DNA of 52,549 nucleotides from Solirubrobacteraceae bacterium (GTDB lineage: Bacteria; Actinomycetota; Thermoleophilia; Solirubrobacterales; Solirubrobacteraceae), in contig JAPSGI010000018.1 of the NCBI GenBank assembly GCA_031177685.1, positions 1 through 52,549 of the forward strand. Direction: 5' to 3'. Of the stretch, positions 1 to 7,124 are shown one piece after another. Positions within the stretch are counted from its first letter, which is position 1. Every line of letters starts with the position of its first letter. The position numbers were made by a program, and so were the translations under genes. The notes under the pieces were generated by a model, which worked only from the letters and a program-made list of their open reading frames with translations, made no database searches and had not been told where the DNA came from.

Positions 1-1139
1 GCCCGGAGCCCCCGCCGCCCCGGGCGCGCCGGCTCGGCGGGCTCGCCGCGCGCCAGACGCTCCAGGCGCGCGAGCCCGTCGCGCGACGGACCGTGACGGC
101 GCGCGTGCGGGTCGACGATCACGCCCCCGCCCAGCGTGTCGGGCGGGGCCACGCGGCGGACGACCAGCCGGTCGCCGGCCGCGCCGACCAGCGGCCGCTC
201 CAGCCGCAGCTGGTGGAAGCGCCCGCCCAGCGGGATCGCCCGCGCCGGCGACTCGCGCGTGCCGTGGTGCACGTGCACGCGCGCTGCGCCGGCCAGCTCG
301 TGGCGCGCCTCGCCGAGGTCCAGCGCCGCGTCCACGATCCAGGCGGGGCGCAGATCGGCCTCGGGCGACGTCACCACGTCGCCGCGCGCGACCTCGCGCA
401 CCTCCAGGCCGGCCAGGTTGAGTGCCACGCGCTGCCCGGCGGGCGCCCGCTCCACGGGCTCGTCGTGGACCTGCACGGCTCGCACGCGCGCGCGGCGTCC
501 TGCGGGCAGGACGACGACCTCGTCGCCGCGGCCGGCCGAGCCCGACCACAGCGTCCCGGTCACGACCGTCCCGGCGCCGCGGATCGTGAAGGCCCGGTCG
601 ACGTGCAGCCGCGCCGGCCCGCCCGGCGCCGTCCCGCGAGACGTGAGGCGCGCCGCCACGCGGTCCAGCGCGGCGCGCAGCTCGTCCAGCCCTTCCCCGG
701 TGCGCGCGCTGACCGGGATCGCCTGCGCACCGGGCAGCAGCTCCGCCGCCGCGCGCGCCGCCGGCGCGGGATCGCGCAGGTCGGACTTGGTGATCGCGAC
801 GACGCCCTCGCTCACCTCCAGCCCCGCCAGCACCGCGGCGTGCTCGCGCGTCTGGGGCATCACGCCGTCGTCCGCCGCGATCGCCATCAGGAACAGGTCG
901 ACCCCCGTGGCGCCCGCCACCATCGTGCGCACGAAGCGCTCGTGACCGGGGACGTCCACGACCGACAGCCGGCGGCCCGAGGGCAGCTGCAGCCGCGCGT
1001 AGCCGAGCTCGATCGAGATCCCGCGGGCGCGCTCCTGCGCCAGCCGGTCGGTGTTCACGCCGGTCAGCGCCTCGACCAGCGCGGTCTTGCCGTGATCGAT
1101 GTGGCCGGCGGTGCCGAGCGTCAGCGGCGCGCCGGTCAT
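1..1139 (-). CDS. selB: Selenocysteine-specific elongation factor SelB (N-terminal part; gene runs off the left edge)
   Basis: SelB is the translation GTPase that carries Sec-tRNA(Sec) to the ribosome at UGA codons marked by a SECIS hairpin. Read on the minus strand from the ATG at 1139, the protein has the G1 loop GHIDHGKTAL near residues 12-21, the switch II motif DVPGHERFV, and the G4 motif TKSD, followed by EF-Tu-like beta-barrel domains. About 379 residues are present. The C-terminal winged-helix domains that bind the SECIS RNA would lie beyond base 1, so they cannot be checked. Its ATG overlaps the selA stop in an ATGA arrangement, so translation is probably coupled to selA in one operon. 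Family assignment is firm. Confidence 0.93.
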   Translation of the reverse strand, partial: MTGAPLTLGTAGHIDHGKTALVEALTGVNTDRLAQERARGISIELGYARLQLPSGRRLSVVDVPGHERFVRTMVAGATGVDLFLMAIAADDGVMPQTREHAAVLAGLEVSEGVVAITKSDLRDPAPAARAAAELLPGAQAIPVSARTGEGLDELRAALDRVAARLTSRGTAPGGPARLHVDRAFTIRGAGTVVTGTLWSGSAGRGDEVVVLPAGRRARVRAVQVHDEPVERAPAGQRVALNLAGLEVREVARGDVVTSPEADLRPAWIVDAALDLGEARHELAGAARVHVHHGTRESPARAIPLGGRFHQLRLERPLVGAAGDRLVVRRVAPPDTLGGGVIVDPHARRHGPSRDGLARLERLARGEPAEPARPGRRGLR

Positions 1140-2488
1140 GCCACGGGCGGTCGCAGCGCGGCCGCGACCGCCGCCCCGGCGGTCCGCGCCTCCTCGGCGT
1201 CCAGCGTCCGGGGATCGAGCAGCAGCCGCCCGCCGGCGATGCGCCCCACGACCGGCGGGTCGCCCTCTCGCAGGCGAGCGGCGAGCGCGTCGACGCCGTC
1301 CGGCGGCGGCTCGACGGCGACGGCCGGTCCCTCCAGCTCCAGCAGCGGCAGCGCGCCCCCGCCGACCTTGGCCGCCGCCCGCACGACCTCCGCTCGCGCG
1401 CCGCCGGCGATCGCGGCGCGGCACAGCGCGTCCGCGCGTTCGGCGAGCTCCTCCTCGCCGGCGTCCAGCATGGCGAGCACCGGGATCTCCGCGCGGGCGC
1501 GCTCGGGCTCGCGGTAGATGCGCAGCGTCGCCTCCAGCGCCGCGAGCGGCAGCCGGCCGATGCGCAGCGCGCGCGCCAGCGGATGCGTACGAGCCGCCGC
1601 GACGGCGTCCGCGGCGCCCACCAGGAGGCCCGCCTGCGGGCCGCCCAGCAGCTTGTCGCCGGAGAAGCACACGAGCGCGGCGCCCGCCAGGACCGAGCGG
1701 GGGACCGGCGGTTCGTCGCGCAGCGCGGCGACGCCGGCGACCAGCGCGCCCGAGCCCACGTCGTCGATCACCGGCGGCCCGAGCCGGCACAGGCTCTCGA
1801 CGTCCACGTCCTCGGTGAAGCCGACGGCGCGGAAGTTCGAAGGATGGGCGCGCAGCAGCGCGCCCGTGGCGTCGCCGATCGCGCGCTCGTAGTCGGCCAG
1901 GCGCGTGCGGTTCGTCGTGCCGACCTCCACGAGCCGCGCCCCGCTCTGCGCGACCACCTCCGGGATGCGGAACGACCCGCCGATCTCCACCAGCTGGCCC
2001 CGGGAGACGACGATCTCGCGGCCGTCGCCCGCCAGCGCCGCCGCGGCCAGGAGCACCGCCGCGGCCCCGTTGTTGACGGCCAGGGCACCCTGCGCGCCGG
2101 TGAGCTCGCACAGCAGCCCTTCCACATGTTCCTGGCGCGAGCCCCGCCGGCCGGCCGCCAGGTCGTACTCCAGATTGGCGTAGCCGTGCGCGGTCGCGGC
2201 CAGCGCGTCGCGGGCGGCCGCGGGGAGCGGCGCGCGGCCCAGGTTCGTGTGGACGATCACGCCGCTGGCGTTGAGCACGCGGCGCAGCGAGGGGCGCCGC
2301 GTGCGCTCCAACTCCTCGCGCGCGCGCGCGAGGAGGTCGGGATCGTCCCCGGCGCCGCGGCGCAGCTCCTCGCGCCGGCGGGCCACCACCGCGCGCGCCG
2401 CGCTCACGGCCAGCGCGTGCGGCGCGTCGAGAGCCGCGGCGAGGCGCTCGACCGAAGGCAGCTCGCGCAAGCGCTCGGCGTCCGGCAT
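1136..2488 (-). CDS. selA: L-seryl-tRNA(Sec) selenium transferase SelA
   Basis: SelA is the PLP enzyme that converts Ser-tRNA(Sec) to Sec-tRNA(Sec) using selenophosphate. The 450-residue product has the normal family length. It has the N-terminal signature RRVLNASGVIVHTNLGR at about residues 69-85 and the PLP-lysine motif FSGDKLLGGPQAG, with the lysine at about residue 279. The ATG at 2488 is preceded by TAGCCT 6 nt upstream and by no Shine-Dalgarno sequence, so a leaderless transcript is likely. selB follows with a 4-nt overlap. The gene is divergent from the lysyl oxidase gene, with only 33 bp between the two start codons. selD and the Sec tRNA gene are not in the window. Confidence 0.95.
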   Translation of the reverse strand: MPDAERLRELPSVERLAAALDAPHALAVSAARAVVARRREELRRGAGDDPDLLARAREELERTRRPSLRRVLNASGVIVHTNLGRAPLPAAARDALAATAHGYANLEYDLAAGRRGSRQEHVEGLLCELTGAQGALAVNNGAAAVLLAAAALAGDGREIVVSRGQLVEIGGSFRIPEVVAQSGARLVEVGTTNRTRLADYERAIGDATGALLRAHPSNFRAVGFTEDVDVESLCRLGPPVIDDVGSGALVAGVAALRDEPPVPRSVLAGAALVCFSGDKLLGGPQAGLLVGAADAVAAARTHPLARALRIGRLPLAALEATLRIYREPERARAEIPVLAMLDAGEEELAERADALCRAAIAGGARAEVVRAAAKVGGGALPLLELEGPAVAVEPPPDGVDALAARLREGDPPVVGRIAGGRLLLDPRTLDAEEARTAGAAVAAALRPPVA

Positions 2489-2494
2489 GGATCA

Positions 2495-2500
2495 AGGCTA
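2495..2500 (-). promoter_or_regulatory. -10 hexamer for selA
   Basis: TAGCCT on the minus strand ends 6 nt before the selA ATG, so transcription would begin at or next to the start codon. No obvious -35 element is seen. Confidence 0.5.
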
Positions 2501-2508
2501 GCTGTCGC

Positions 2509-2514
2509 TAACCT
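2509..2514 (+). promoter_or_regulatory. -10 hexamer for the lysyl oxidase gene
   Basis: TAACCT ends 7 nt before the GTG at 2522. It lies back to back with the selA hexamer in a 33-bp divergent promoter region. Confidence 0.5.
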
Positions 2515-2521
2515 GCCCGGC

Positions 2522-3322
2522 GTGCCCGTCGCTCGCCTCTGCCTCGGCCTGCTCGCCCTCGCCGGTGCGGTTCTCGCCGTCACGGTGCCGCCGGGCGGCG
2601 CGGCGGCGCCCGCCGAGGTGCTGCCCGACCTGCGCCAGCTCGTCCCGGACGAGATGGGAATCGTGGTGACCCGCGGCGGACGCGAGCGCCTGGTGTTCAG
2701 CTCCACCGTCGTCAACGACGGCCCGGGCCCGTTCGTGATCGAGGGACGGCGCCGGTCGCGGCGCACGCCGCTCATGACCGCCAACCAGGTCGTGTTCCGG
2801 TCCGACGGCTCGCCGGTGCGCGTGCGCGACGTGGGCCGCCTGCGCTACGTGCGCTCGCCGGACCACTCGCACTGGCACCTGCTCAAGCTGGAGATCTTCG
2901 AGCTGCGCCATCCCGACACCGGGGCGCTGGTGGCGCCCGACCGCAAGACCGGCTTCTGCCCGGGCAACCGCTACGTCGTCCAGCGCGGCCTGCCGGTGAA
3001 CTGGAGCCGGCGCGCGTTCGGGCTGCGCAACGACAACCACTGCGGCAAGGGCAAGGCGCGCGCGCTGGCGGTCCTGGAATCGATCTCCCCGGGCTGGGCC
3101 GACGTCTACAAGCCCAACCTGGAGGGACAGTTCATCGACGTCACCGGCGTGCCGGCGGGGCGCTACGTGCTGGTCAACCGCGCCAACGCGCAGCGGCGCA
3201 TGCGCGAGACCTCCTACGACAACAACGTCTCCTCGGCCTCCGTCGAGCTGATCCGTACGCCCGGCCGCAGGCCGACAGTGCGGACGCTCAACTACTGCCG
3301 GGAATCGGCGATCTGCCCCTGA
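2522..3322 (+). CDS. Secreted lysyl oxidase family protein
   Basis: Lysyl oxidases are copper amine oxidases that oxidise lysine side chains to aldehydes using a lysyl tyrosylquinone (LTQ) cofactor. The 266-residue product starts at GTG 2522, which gives a clean hydrophobic signal peptide over about residues 4-28. The copper-binding motif SPDHSHWHLL supplies histidines at about 115, 117 and 119, the HxHxH spacing of animal LOX. KTGFC (Lys about 142) and GWADVYKPNLEGQFIDV (Tyr about 196) line up with the segments that supply the LTQ lysine and tyrosine in animals. Eukaryotic disulfides are largely missing. It probably acts outside the cell; the substrate is unknown. The last 35 nt overlap the convergent molybdopterin synthase gene. 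Confidence 0.85.
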   Translation: MPVARLCLGLLALAGAVLAVTVPPGGAAAPAEVLPDLRQLVPDEMGIVVTRGGRERLVFSSTVVNDGPGPFVIEGRRRSRRTPLMTANQVVFRSDGSPVRVRDVGRLRYVRSPDHSHWHLLKLEIFELRHPDTGALVAPDRKTGFCPGNRYVVQRGLPVNWSRRAFGLRNDNHCGKGKARALAVLESISPGWADVYKPNLEGQFIDVTGVPAGRYVLVNRANAQRRMRETSYDNNVSSASVELIRTPGRRPTVRTLNYCRESAICP

Positions 3323-3932
3323 CCCACTCGCCCTCCTCGCGCTTCCAGATCGGCGCGAGGTCCTTGACGCGGTCGATGATCTCCCGCGCTCCGGCGAACG
3401 CCTCCGCGCGGTGCGGAGCCGACGCGGCGACGATCACCGACGCCTCGCCCAGCGGCACCGCGCCGACGCGGTGCTCCACGGCGGCGGCGCACAGGCCGTG
3501 GCGCTCGACCGCCGCGGCGGCGATCCGCTCCAGCTGCTCGCGCGCCATCTCGGCGTAGGCCTCGTACTCCAGCTCGTCGACGTCCCGCGTGACGCCCGCG
3601 AAGGTCACGACCGCGCCCGCGCGCGGATCGCGCACGCGCGCGGCCAGCCCGTCCAGCGACAGCGGCCCGTCCACGATGCGCGCGTGCGGAGCGGTCCGGC
3701 GCTCGCCGCCCGAGACGGGCGGGATCAGGGCCAGCTCGTCGCCCGCCGACAGGGGCGCGTCCCCGGAGGCGTACTCGCGATTGACCGCCATCACCAGCGA
3801 CAGACCCCCCGCGAGGTCGTCCAGGCGGGCGAGGGCGTCGGCCACCCGCGCGCCGTCGGGCAGCTCGAGCTCGAGCTCGTCGGCGCCGGCGCGCTCGCGC
3901 AGCGCGGCGAACAGGCGGACGCGCACCTTCAT
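3288..3932 (-). CDS. moaX: Fused molybdopterin synthase (MoaD-MoaE, MoaX-like)
   Basis: Molybdopterin synthase transfers sulfur from the MoaD C-terminal thiocarboxylate to cyclic pyranopterin phosphate. From the ATG at 3932 the product is 214 residues. Residues 1-76 are a complete MoaD ending PPVSGG, and residues about 85-210 are MoaE with HRVG (154-157) and the active-site segment RVKDLAPIWKRE (lysines about 190 and 197). MoaD must normally expose Gly-Gly at its C-terminus, but here GG is internal at 75-76. The mycobacterial MoaX fusion is cleaved at this point, so processing is expected by analogy. TAGCCT lies 7 nt before the ATG. The longer frame upstream of 3932 runs antisense to the methyltransferase and was not used. 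Confidence 0.9.
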   Translation of the reverse strand: MKVRVRLFAALRERAGADELELELPDGARVADALARLDDLAGGLSLVMAVNREYASGDAPLSAGDELALIPPVSGGERRTAPHARIVDGPLSLDGLAARVRDPRAGAVVTFAGVTRDVDELEYEAYAEMAREQLERIAAAAVERHGLCAAAVEHRVGAVPLGEASVIVAASAPHRAEAFAGAREIIDRVKDLAPIWKREEGEWVRGRSPIPGSS

Positions 3933-3939
3933 GGCGCCA

Positions 3940-3945
3940 AGGCTA
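3940..3945 (-). promoter_or_regulatory. -10 hexamer for the fused molybdopterin synthase gene
   Basis: TAGCCT on the minus strand ends 7 nt before the ATG at 3932. It supports that ATG over upstream in-frame starts. Confidence 0.5.
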
Positions 3946-3969
3946 GTCGAGGCGGGAGAATCCCCGGCC

Positions 3970-4644
3970 GTGTCGCTTCTCGCCCGTGCCTGGCTCGCGT
4001 CGGCGCGTACTCGCCGCCGGGCGGGGCGCCGCCGGCGCGGCCTGCCGCCGCGCGAGGCGCTCGTGGAGCGCTTCGCGCCCGGGCGCTCGTTCGCGGACGT
4101 CGGCTGCATGTGGAGCGTGGACGGCGCCCTCGCCTTCGCCGCCGAAGCGGCCGGTGCGACCTCGGTCACGGGCGTCGACGTGATGGCGCCGACGCCGGCC
4201 TTCGAGACCGAGCGCGCGCGGCGCGGGTCGGGCGTGCGCTTCGTGCGCGGCGACGTCCACGACCCCGCGGTCGTCGCAGAGGTGGGCCGCCATGACGTGG
4301 TCTGGTGCTCGGGGCTGCTCTACCACGCGCCGAACCCGCTGCTGACCCTGGAGCGCCTGGCGCAGCTGACCGGGGAGACGCTGCTGCTGGCCACCGAGGC
4401 GCTGCCGGAGGTGCCGGGTCTGCGCGGCGCGTGCGTCTTCTACCCGGGCGCCGACCCGCGGCCGTTCGCGGCGCCGGGGCGGGTGGGGCTCGCCTCGCCG
4501 TTCGATGCCGCACGCGGCTACGAGAACTGGTGGTGGGGGATCACGCGCTCGGCGCTGGAGGGGATGCTGGCCGCGACGGGGTTCCGCGTGGCGGAGGCGC
4601 ACGACGACCGCCTGCACGTCACGATCGTGGCAAACCGACAGTAA
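3970..4644 (+). CDS. Class I SAM-dependent methyltransferase
   Basis: This 224-residue protein has a Rossmann methyltransferase core. Motif I is FADVGCMWSVDGALA, an odd variant of the usual glycine-rich loop; it is followed by VTGVDVM and the motif IV/post-IV segment VVWCSGLLYHAPNPLLTLERL. The YHAPNP segment recalls small-molecule and tRNA-wobble methyltransferases such as the CmoB group, but the substrate cannot be named. GTG 3970 is preferred because GGCGGGAG lies 8-15 nt upstream. An in-frame ATG at 3931 would add 13 residues and would share its bases with the moaX start codon on the other strand. The stop overlaps the -10 hexamer of the mutase gene. Confidence 0.75.
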   Translation: MSLLARAWLASARTRRRAGRRRRGLPPREALVERFAPGRSFADVGCMWSVDGALAFAAEAAGATSVTGVDVMAPTPAFETERARRGSGVRFVRGDVHDPAVVAEVGRHDVVWCSGLLYHAPNPLLTLERLAQLTGETLLLATEALPEVPGLRGACVFYPGADPRPFAAPGRVGLASPFDAARGYENWWWGITRSALEGMLAATGFRVAEAHDDRLHVTIVANRQ

Positions 4645-4647
4645 CCT
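4642..4647 (+). promoter_or_regulatory. -10 hexamer for the mutase gene
   Basis: TAACCT overlaps the TAA stop of the methyltransferase gene and ends 9 nt before the mutase ATG at 4657. Confidence 0.45.
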
Positions 4648-4656
4648 GCAGGGTCC

Positions 4657-6270
4657 ATGGCGACCCGCGACGAGCACCGCACGATCGCGCCCATCGTCGG
4701 CCCCGACGACGAGCGGCGCTTCACCGACTCGGGCATCGAGGTCAAGCCGGTCTACACCGAGGACGACCTCCCGGCGCCGCTGGACCTCGGGCTGCCCGGC
4801 GAGCACCCGTTCACCCGCGGCGTGCACGCGGAGATGTACCGCAAGCAGCTGTGGACGATGCGCCAGTACGCCGGCTACGCCAGCGCGAAGGAGTCCAACG
4901 AGCGCTACCGCTACCTGCTCGAGCATGGCTCCACCGGGCTGTCGATGGCCTTCGACCTGCCCACGCAGCTGGGCTTGGACTCCGACGACCCACGGTGCCG
5001 CGGCGAGGTCGGCCGCACCGGGGTCGCCATCGACACCATCGACGACATGCGCACGGCCTTCGACTCGATCCCGCTCGACCAGGTGTCGACGTCGATGACG
5101 ATCAACGCGCCGGCGGCGCTGCTGCTGCTCCTGTACGAGCTGGTGGGCGAGGAGCAGGGCGTGGCCGCCAAGCAGCTGCGCGGCACGACCCAGAACGACA
5201 TCCTCAAGGAGTACGTCGGCCGGGGGAACTTCATCTACCCGCCCAAGCCATCCATGCGGCTGACCACGGACCTGTTCGCCTACTGCCGCGAGAACGTCCC
5301 GAAGTGGAACACGATCTCGATCTCCGGCTACCACTTCCGCGAGCAGGGCGCGTCGGCGGTCCAGGAGGTCGCCTTCACGCTGGCCAACGGGATCGCCTAC
5401 GTCCAGGCGGCGATCGACGCAGGCCTGGCCGTGGACGACTTCGCCCCGCGCCTGGCCTTCTTCTTCAACGGCCACAACAACGTCTTCCAGGAGGTGGCCA
5501 AGTTCCGCGCCGCGCGCAAGATGTGGGCGCAGATCATGCGCGAGCGCTTCGGCGCCACCGACGAGCGCTCCCGCAAGCTGCGCTTTCACACCCAGACGGG
5601 CGGCGTCACGCTGATGGCCCAGCAGCCGGAGAACAACATCGTCCGCGTGGCGCTGCAGGCCTTCGCGGCCGTGTGCGGCGGGACCCAGTCCCTGCACACC
5701 AACGGCTACGACGAGGCGCTCACGCTGCCGACCGAGAAGGCGGCGCGGCTGGCGCTGCGCACGCAGCAGGTCGTGGCGCACGAGTCCGGTGCCGCGGACA
5801 CCGCCGACCCCTTCGCCGGGTCCTACTTCGTCGAGTCGCTGACCGCGGACATCGAGGAGCGCGCGCATGAGCTCATCGACAAGGTGGACTCGCTGGGCGG
5901 TTCGGTGGAGGCGATCGCGTTCATGAAGGGCGAGATCGAGGAGTCCGCCTGGGGCTACCAGGAGCGCTACCGCATCGGCCAGGACGTCGTCGTGGGCGTC
6001 AACAAGTACGTCACCGAGGAGCTCGAGGTGCCGGAGATCCTCAAGGTCGACCAGGCCTCCGAGGACGCGCAGGTGGAGCGGCTGCAGCGCTTCAAGTCGC
6101 AGCGCGACGCCGAGCTGGTGGCGCGGCGCCTGGACGAGCTGCGCGAGGCCGCGCGCGGGACGGGCAACCTGCTGCCGCCGATCCGCGCGGCGCTGCGCGA
6201 CCGCGCGTCGGTAGGCGAGGTGTGCGGCGCCATGAAGGAGGTCTTCGGCGAGTACCAGCCCGAGTTCTGA
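4657..6270 (+). CDS. mcm: Methylmalonyl-CoA mutase, catalytic (large) domain subunit
   Basis: This adenosylcobalamin enzyme interconverts methylmalonyl-CoA and succinyl-CoA. The 537-residue product is the TIM-barrel substrate domain only. It ends about where the family linker begins, so the B12-binding domain must come from a separate subunit encoded elsewhere. Residues that separate methylmalonyl- from isobutyryl-CoA mutases favour methylmalonyl-CoA: Tyr71 in [12 protein letters not shown], and Gln179/Arg189 in [13 protein letters not shown], matching Tyr89, Gln197 and Arg207 of the Propionibacterium enzyme (isobutyryl-CoA mutases carry Phe and Gln in place of the Tyr and Arg). It acts downstream of propionyl-CoA carboxylase, and a carboxylase beta gene lies 3.3 kb downstream. 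Confidence 0.93.
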   Translation: MATRDEHRTIAPIVGPDDERRFTDSGIEVKPVYTEDDLPAPLDLGLPGEHPFTRGVHAEMYRKQLWTMRQYAGYASAKESNERYRYLLEHGSTGLSMAFDLPTQLGLDSDDPRCRGEVGRTGVAIDTIDDMRTAFDSIPLDQVSTSMTINAPAALLLLLYELVGEEQGVAAKQLRGTTQNDILKEYVGRGNFIYPPKPSMRLTTDLFAYCRENVPKWNTISISGYHFREQGASAVQEVAFTLANGIAYVQAAIDAGLAVDDFAPRLAFFFNGHNNVFQEVAKFRAARKMWAQIMRERFGATDERSRKLRFHTQTGGVTLMAQQPENNIVRVALQAFAAVCGGTQSLHTNGYDEALTLPTEKAARLALRTQQVVAHESGAADTADPFAGSYFVESLTADIEERAHELIDKVDSLGGSVEAIAFMKGEIEESAWGYQERYRIGQDVVVGVNKYVTEELEVPEILKVDQASEDAQVERLQRFKSQRDAELVARRLDELREAARGTGNLLPPIRAALRDRASVGEVCGAMKEVFGEYQPEF

Positions 6271-6312
6271 CTCGGGCAGGAGTCGCAGCGGCGCGCGCGA
6301 AGAACCGCCTCG

Positions 6313-7071
6313 ATGGACGAGATCCAAGTTCGGCGGCGCCTCGTGAAGTCAGCACCGGAGCTGTGGGCCGAGGTCAGCGACGTGGAGTCTCTGGCCCGCC
6401 GCCTCGGCGAGCTCGGGGAGATCACGATCACCCGCAGCGAGCCCGAGACGACGGTCGCCTGGGAGGGCGAGCACGCCAGCGGCACCGTGGCGATCGAAGG
6501 CTCGGGGTGGGGAACCGCGGTGACGATCACCGCCCGCCTGGCGCAGCCGCCGGTGCCCGACGAGCCCTCCGAGCCGGTCGCCGAGACGCCGGAGCCGGGA
6601 CCCCCGGTGCCCGCTCCCGATCCGGCTCCGCCGGCTCCCGGTCCGGACCCCGGCCCGCCCACTCCCGACCCGGCTCCCCCGGCGCCCGGCCCCGCGCCGG
6701 GACCCCCCGGGCCGCCGGAGCCGGGGCCCCAGATGGACGCGTCCGAGCCCGCGGCGCGCCCCGGATTCTTCGCGCGCCTGCTCGGCCGCCGCCGCGCCGC
6801 CGCCGTCGCCGAGGTTCCCCTCGCGCCCGTCCCCGACGCCCCGCCGGAGCCCGATCCCGAGCCGCTGCCGGAGCCCGAGCGGCTTCCCGAGCGCGAGCCG
6901 TTCCCCGACCCCGAGCCGCTCCCGGAGCCGGAGCCCCTTCCCGACCGCGAGCCGCTTCCCCCGGACCCCGCGCCCGCCGCCGGGCCCTCGCCCGACGTGG
7001 TGCGGTCGGTGCTCGAGCGGGCCCTGGAGGACCTCGGCACCGCACATCACCGCCCGTTCTCGCGCGGCTGA
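6313..7071 (+). CDS. Conserved hypothetical protein: SRPBCC-like N-terminus with a long proline-rich region
   Basis: The product is 252 residues. Residues 1-80 look like the start of an SRPBCC/polyketide-cyclase-like ligand-binding fold (a VRRRLVKSAPELWAEVSD opening, then alternating strands). From about residue 85 there are two proline-rich low-complexity stretches, first PAPDP/PAPG repeats and then PEPLPEPE-type acidic repeats, separated by a short basic patch FFARLLGRRRAA. A 20-residue helix-like tail (DVVRSVLERALEDLG) closes the protein. No enzyme motif is visible. No TANNNT hexamer or Shine-Dalgarno sequence precedes the ATG, so it may be co-transcribed with the mutase 42 nt upstream. 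The opposite strand is also open here as Gly-Ser repeats, which I take as an artefact. Confidence 0.6.
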   Translation: MDEIQVRRRLVKSAPELWAEVSDVESLARRLGELGEITITRSEPETTVAWEGEHASGTVAIEGSGWGTAVTITARLAQPPVPDEPSEPVAETPEPGPPVPAPDPAPPAPGPDPGPPTPDPAPPAPGPAPGPPGPPEPGPQMDASEPAARPGFFARLLGRRRAAAVAEVPLAPVPDAPPEPDPEPLPEPERLPEREPFPDPEPLPEPEPLPDREPLPPDPAPAAGPSPDVVRSVLERALEDLGTAHHRPFSRG

Positions 7072-7093
7072 CCCCGCCCGCGGCGGGCTGGCC

Positions 7094-7099
7094 TAGACT
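7094..7099 (+). promoter_or_regulatory. -10 hexamer for the ATP-grasp operon
   Basis: TAGACT ends 7 nt before a GTG at 7107 that opens a five-codon reading frame, and 21 nt before the GTG at 7121. Confidence 0.5.
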
Positions 7100-7106
7100 C
7101 GCCTGG

Positions 7107-7124
7107 GTGCGCGAGCGGCCGTGA
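7107..7124 (+). CDS. Candidate leaderless upstream mini-ORF (MRERP)
   Basis: GTG at 7107 sits 7 nt after TAGACT, the spacing seen for many leaderless genes in this window. It encodes only MRERP before a TGA at 7122-7124. That stop overlaps the GTG start (7121) of the ATP-grasp gene in a GTGA arrangement, so terminating ribosomes could restart there. Whether the peptide is made is unknown; the overlap could be chance. Confidence 0.35.
   Translation: MRERP

Noticed and set aside
1583-2521. N-terminal extension of the lysyl oxidase frame
   Set aside because: It is antisense to selA. The GTG at 2522 starts a signal peptide and has TAACCT 7 nt upstream.
1-3322. In-frame UGA selenocysteine codon or Sec tRNA gene near selAB
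   Set aside because: I saw no gene interrupted by an in-frame TGA with conserved sequence beyond it, and no tRNA-like cloverleaf or GTTCGA arm. Any selenoprotein must lie outside the window.
3943-6327. 794-codon open frame on the minus strand across the methyltransferase and mutase genes
   Set aside because: It is the antisense shadow of the mutase, rich in Arg, Gly, His and Val with no domain pattern. The plus-strand mutase is unmistakable.
5967-7040. Minus-strand frame with long Gly-Ser repeats
   Set aside because: It mirrors the proline- and glutamate-rich codons of the plus-strand gene at 6313. It has no plausible start and overlaps the mutase.
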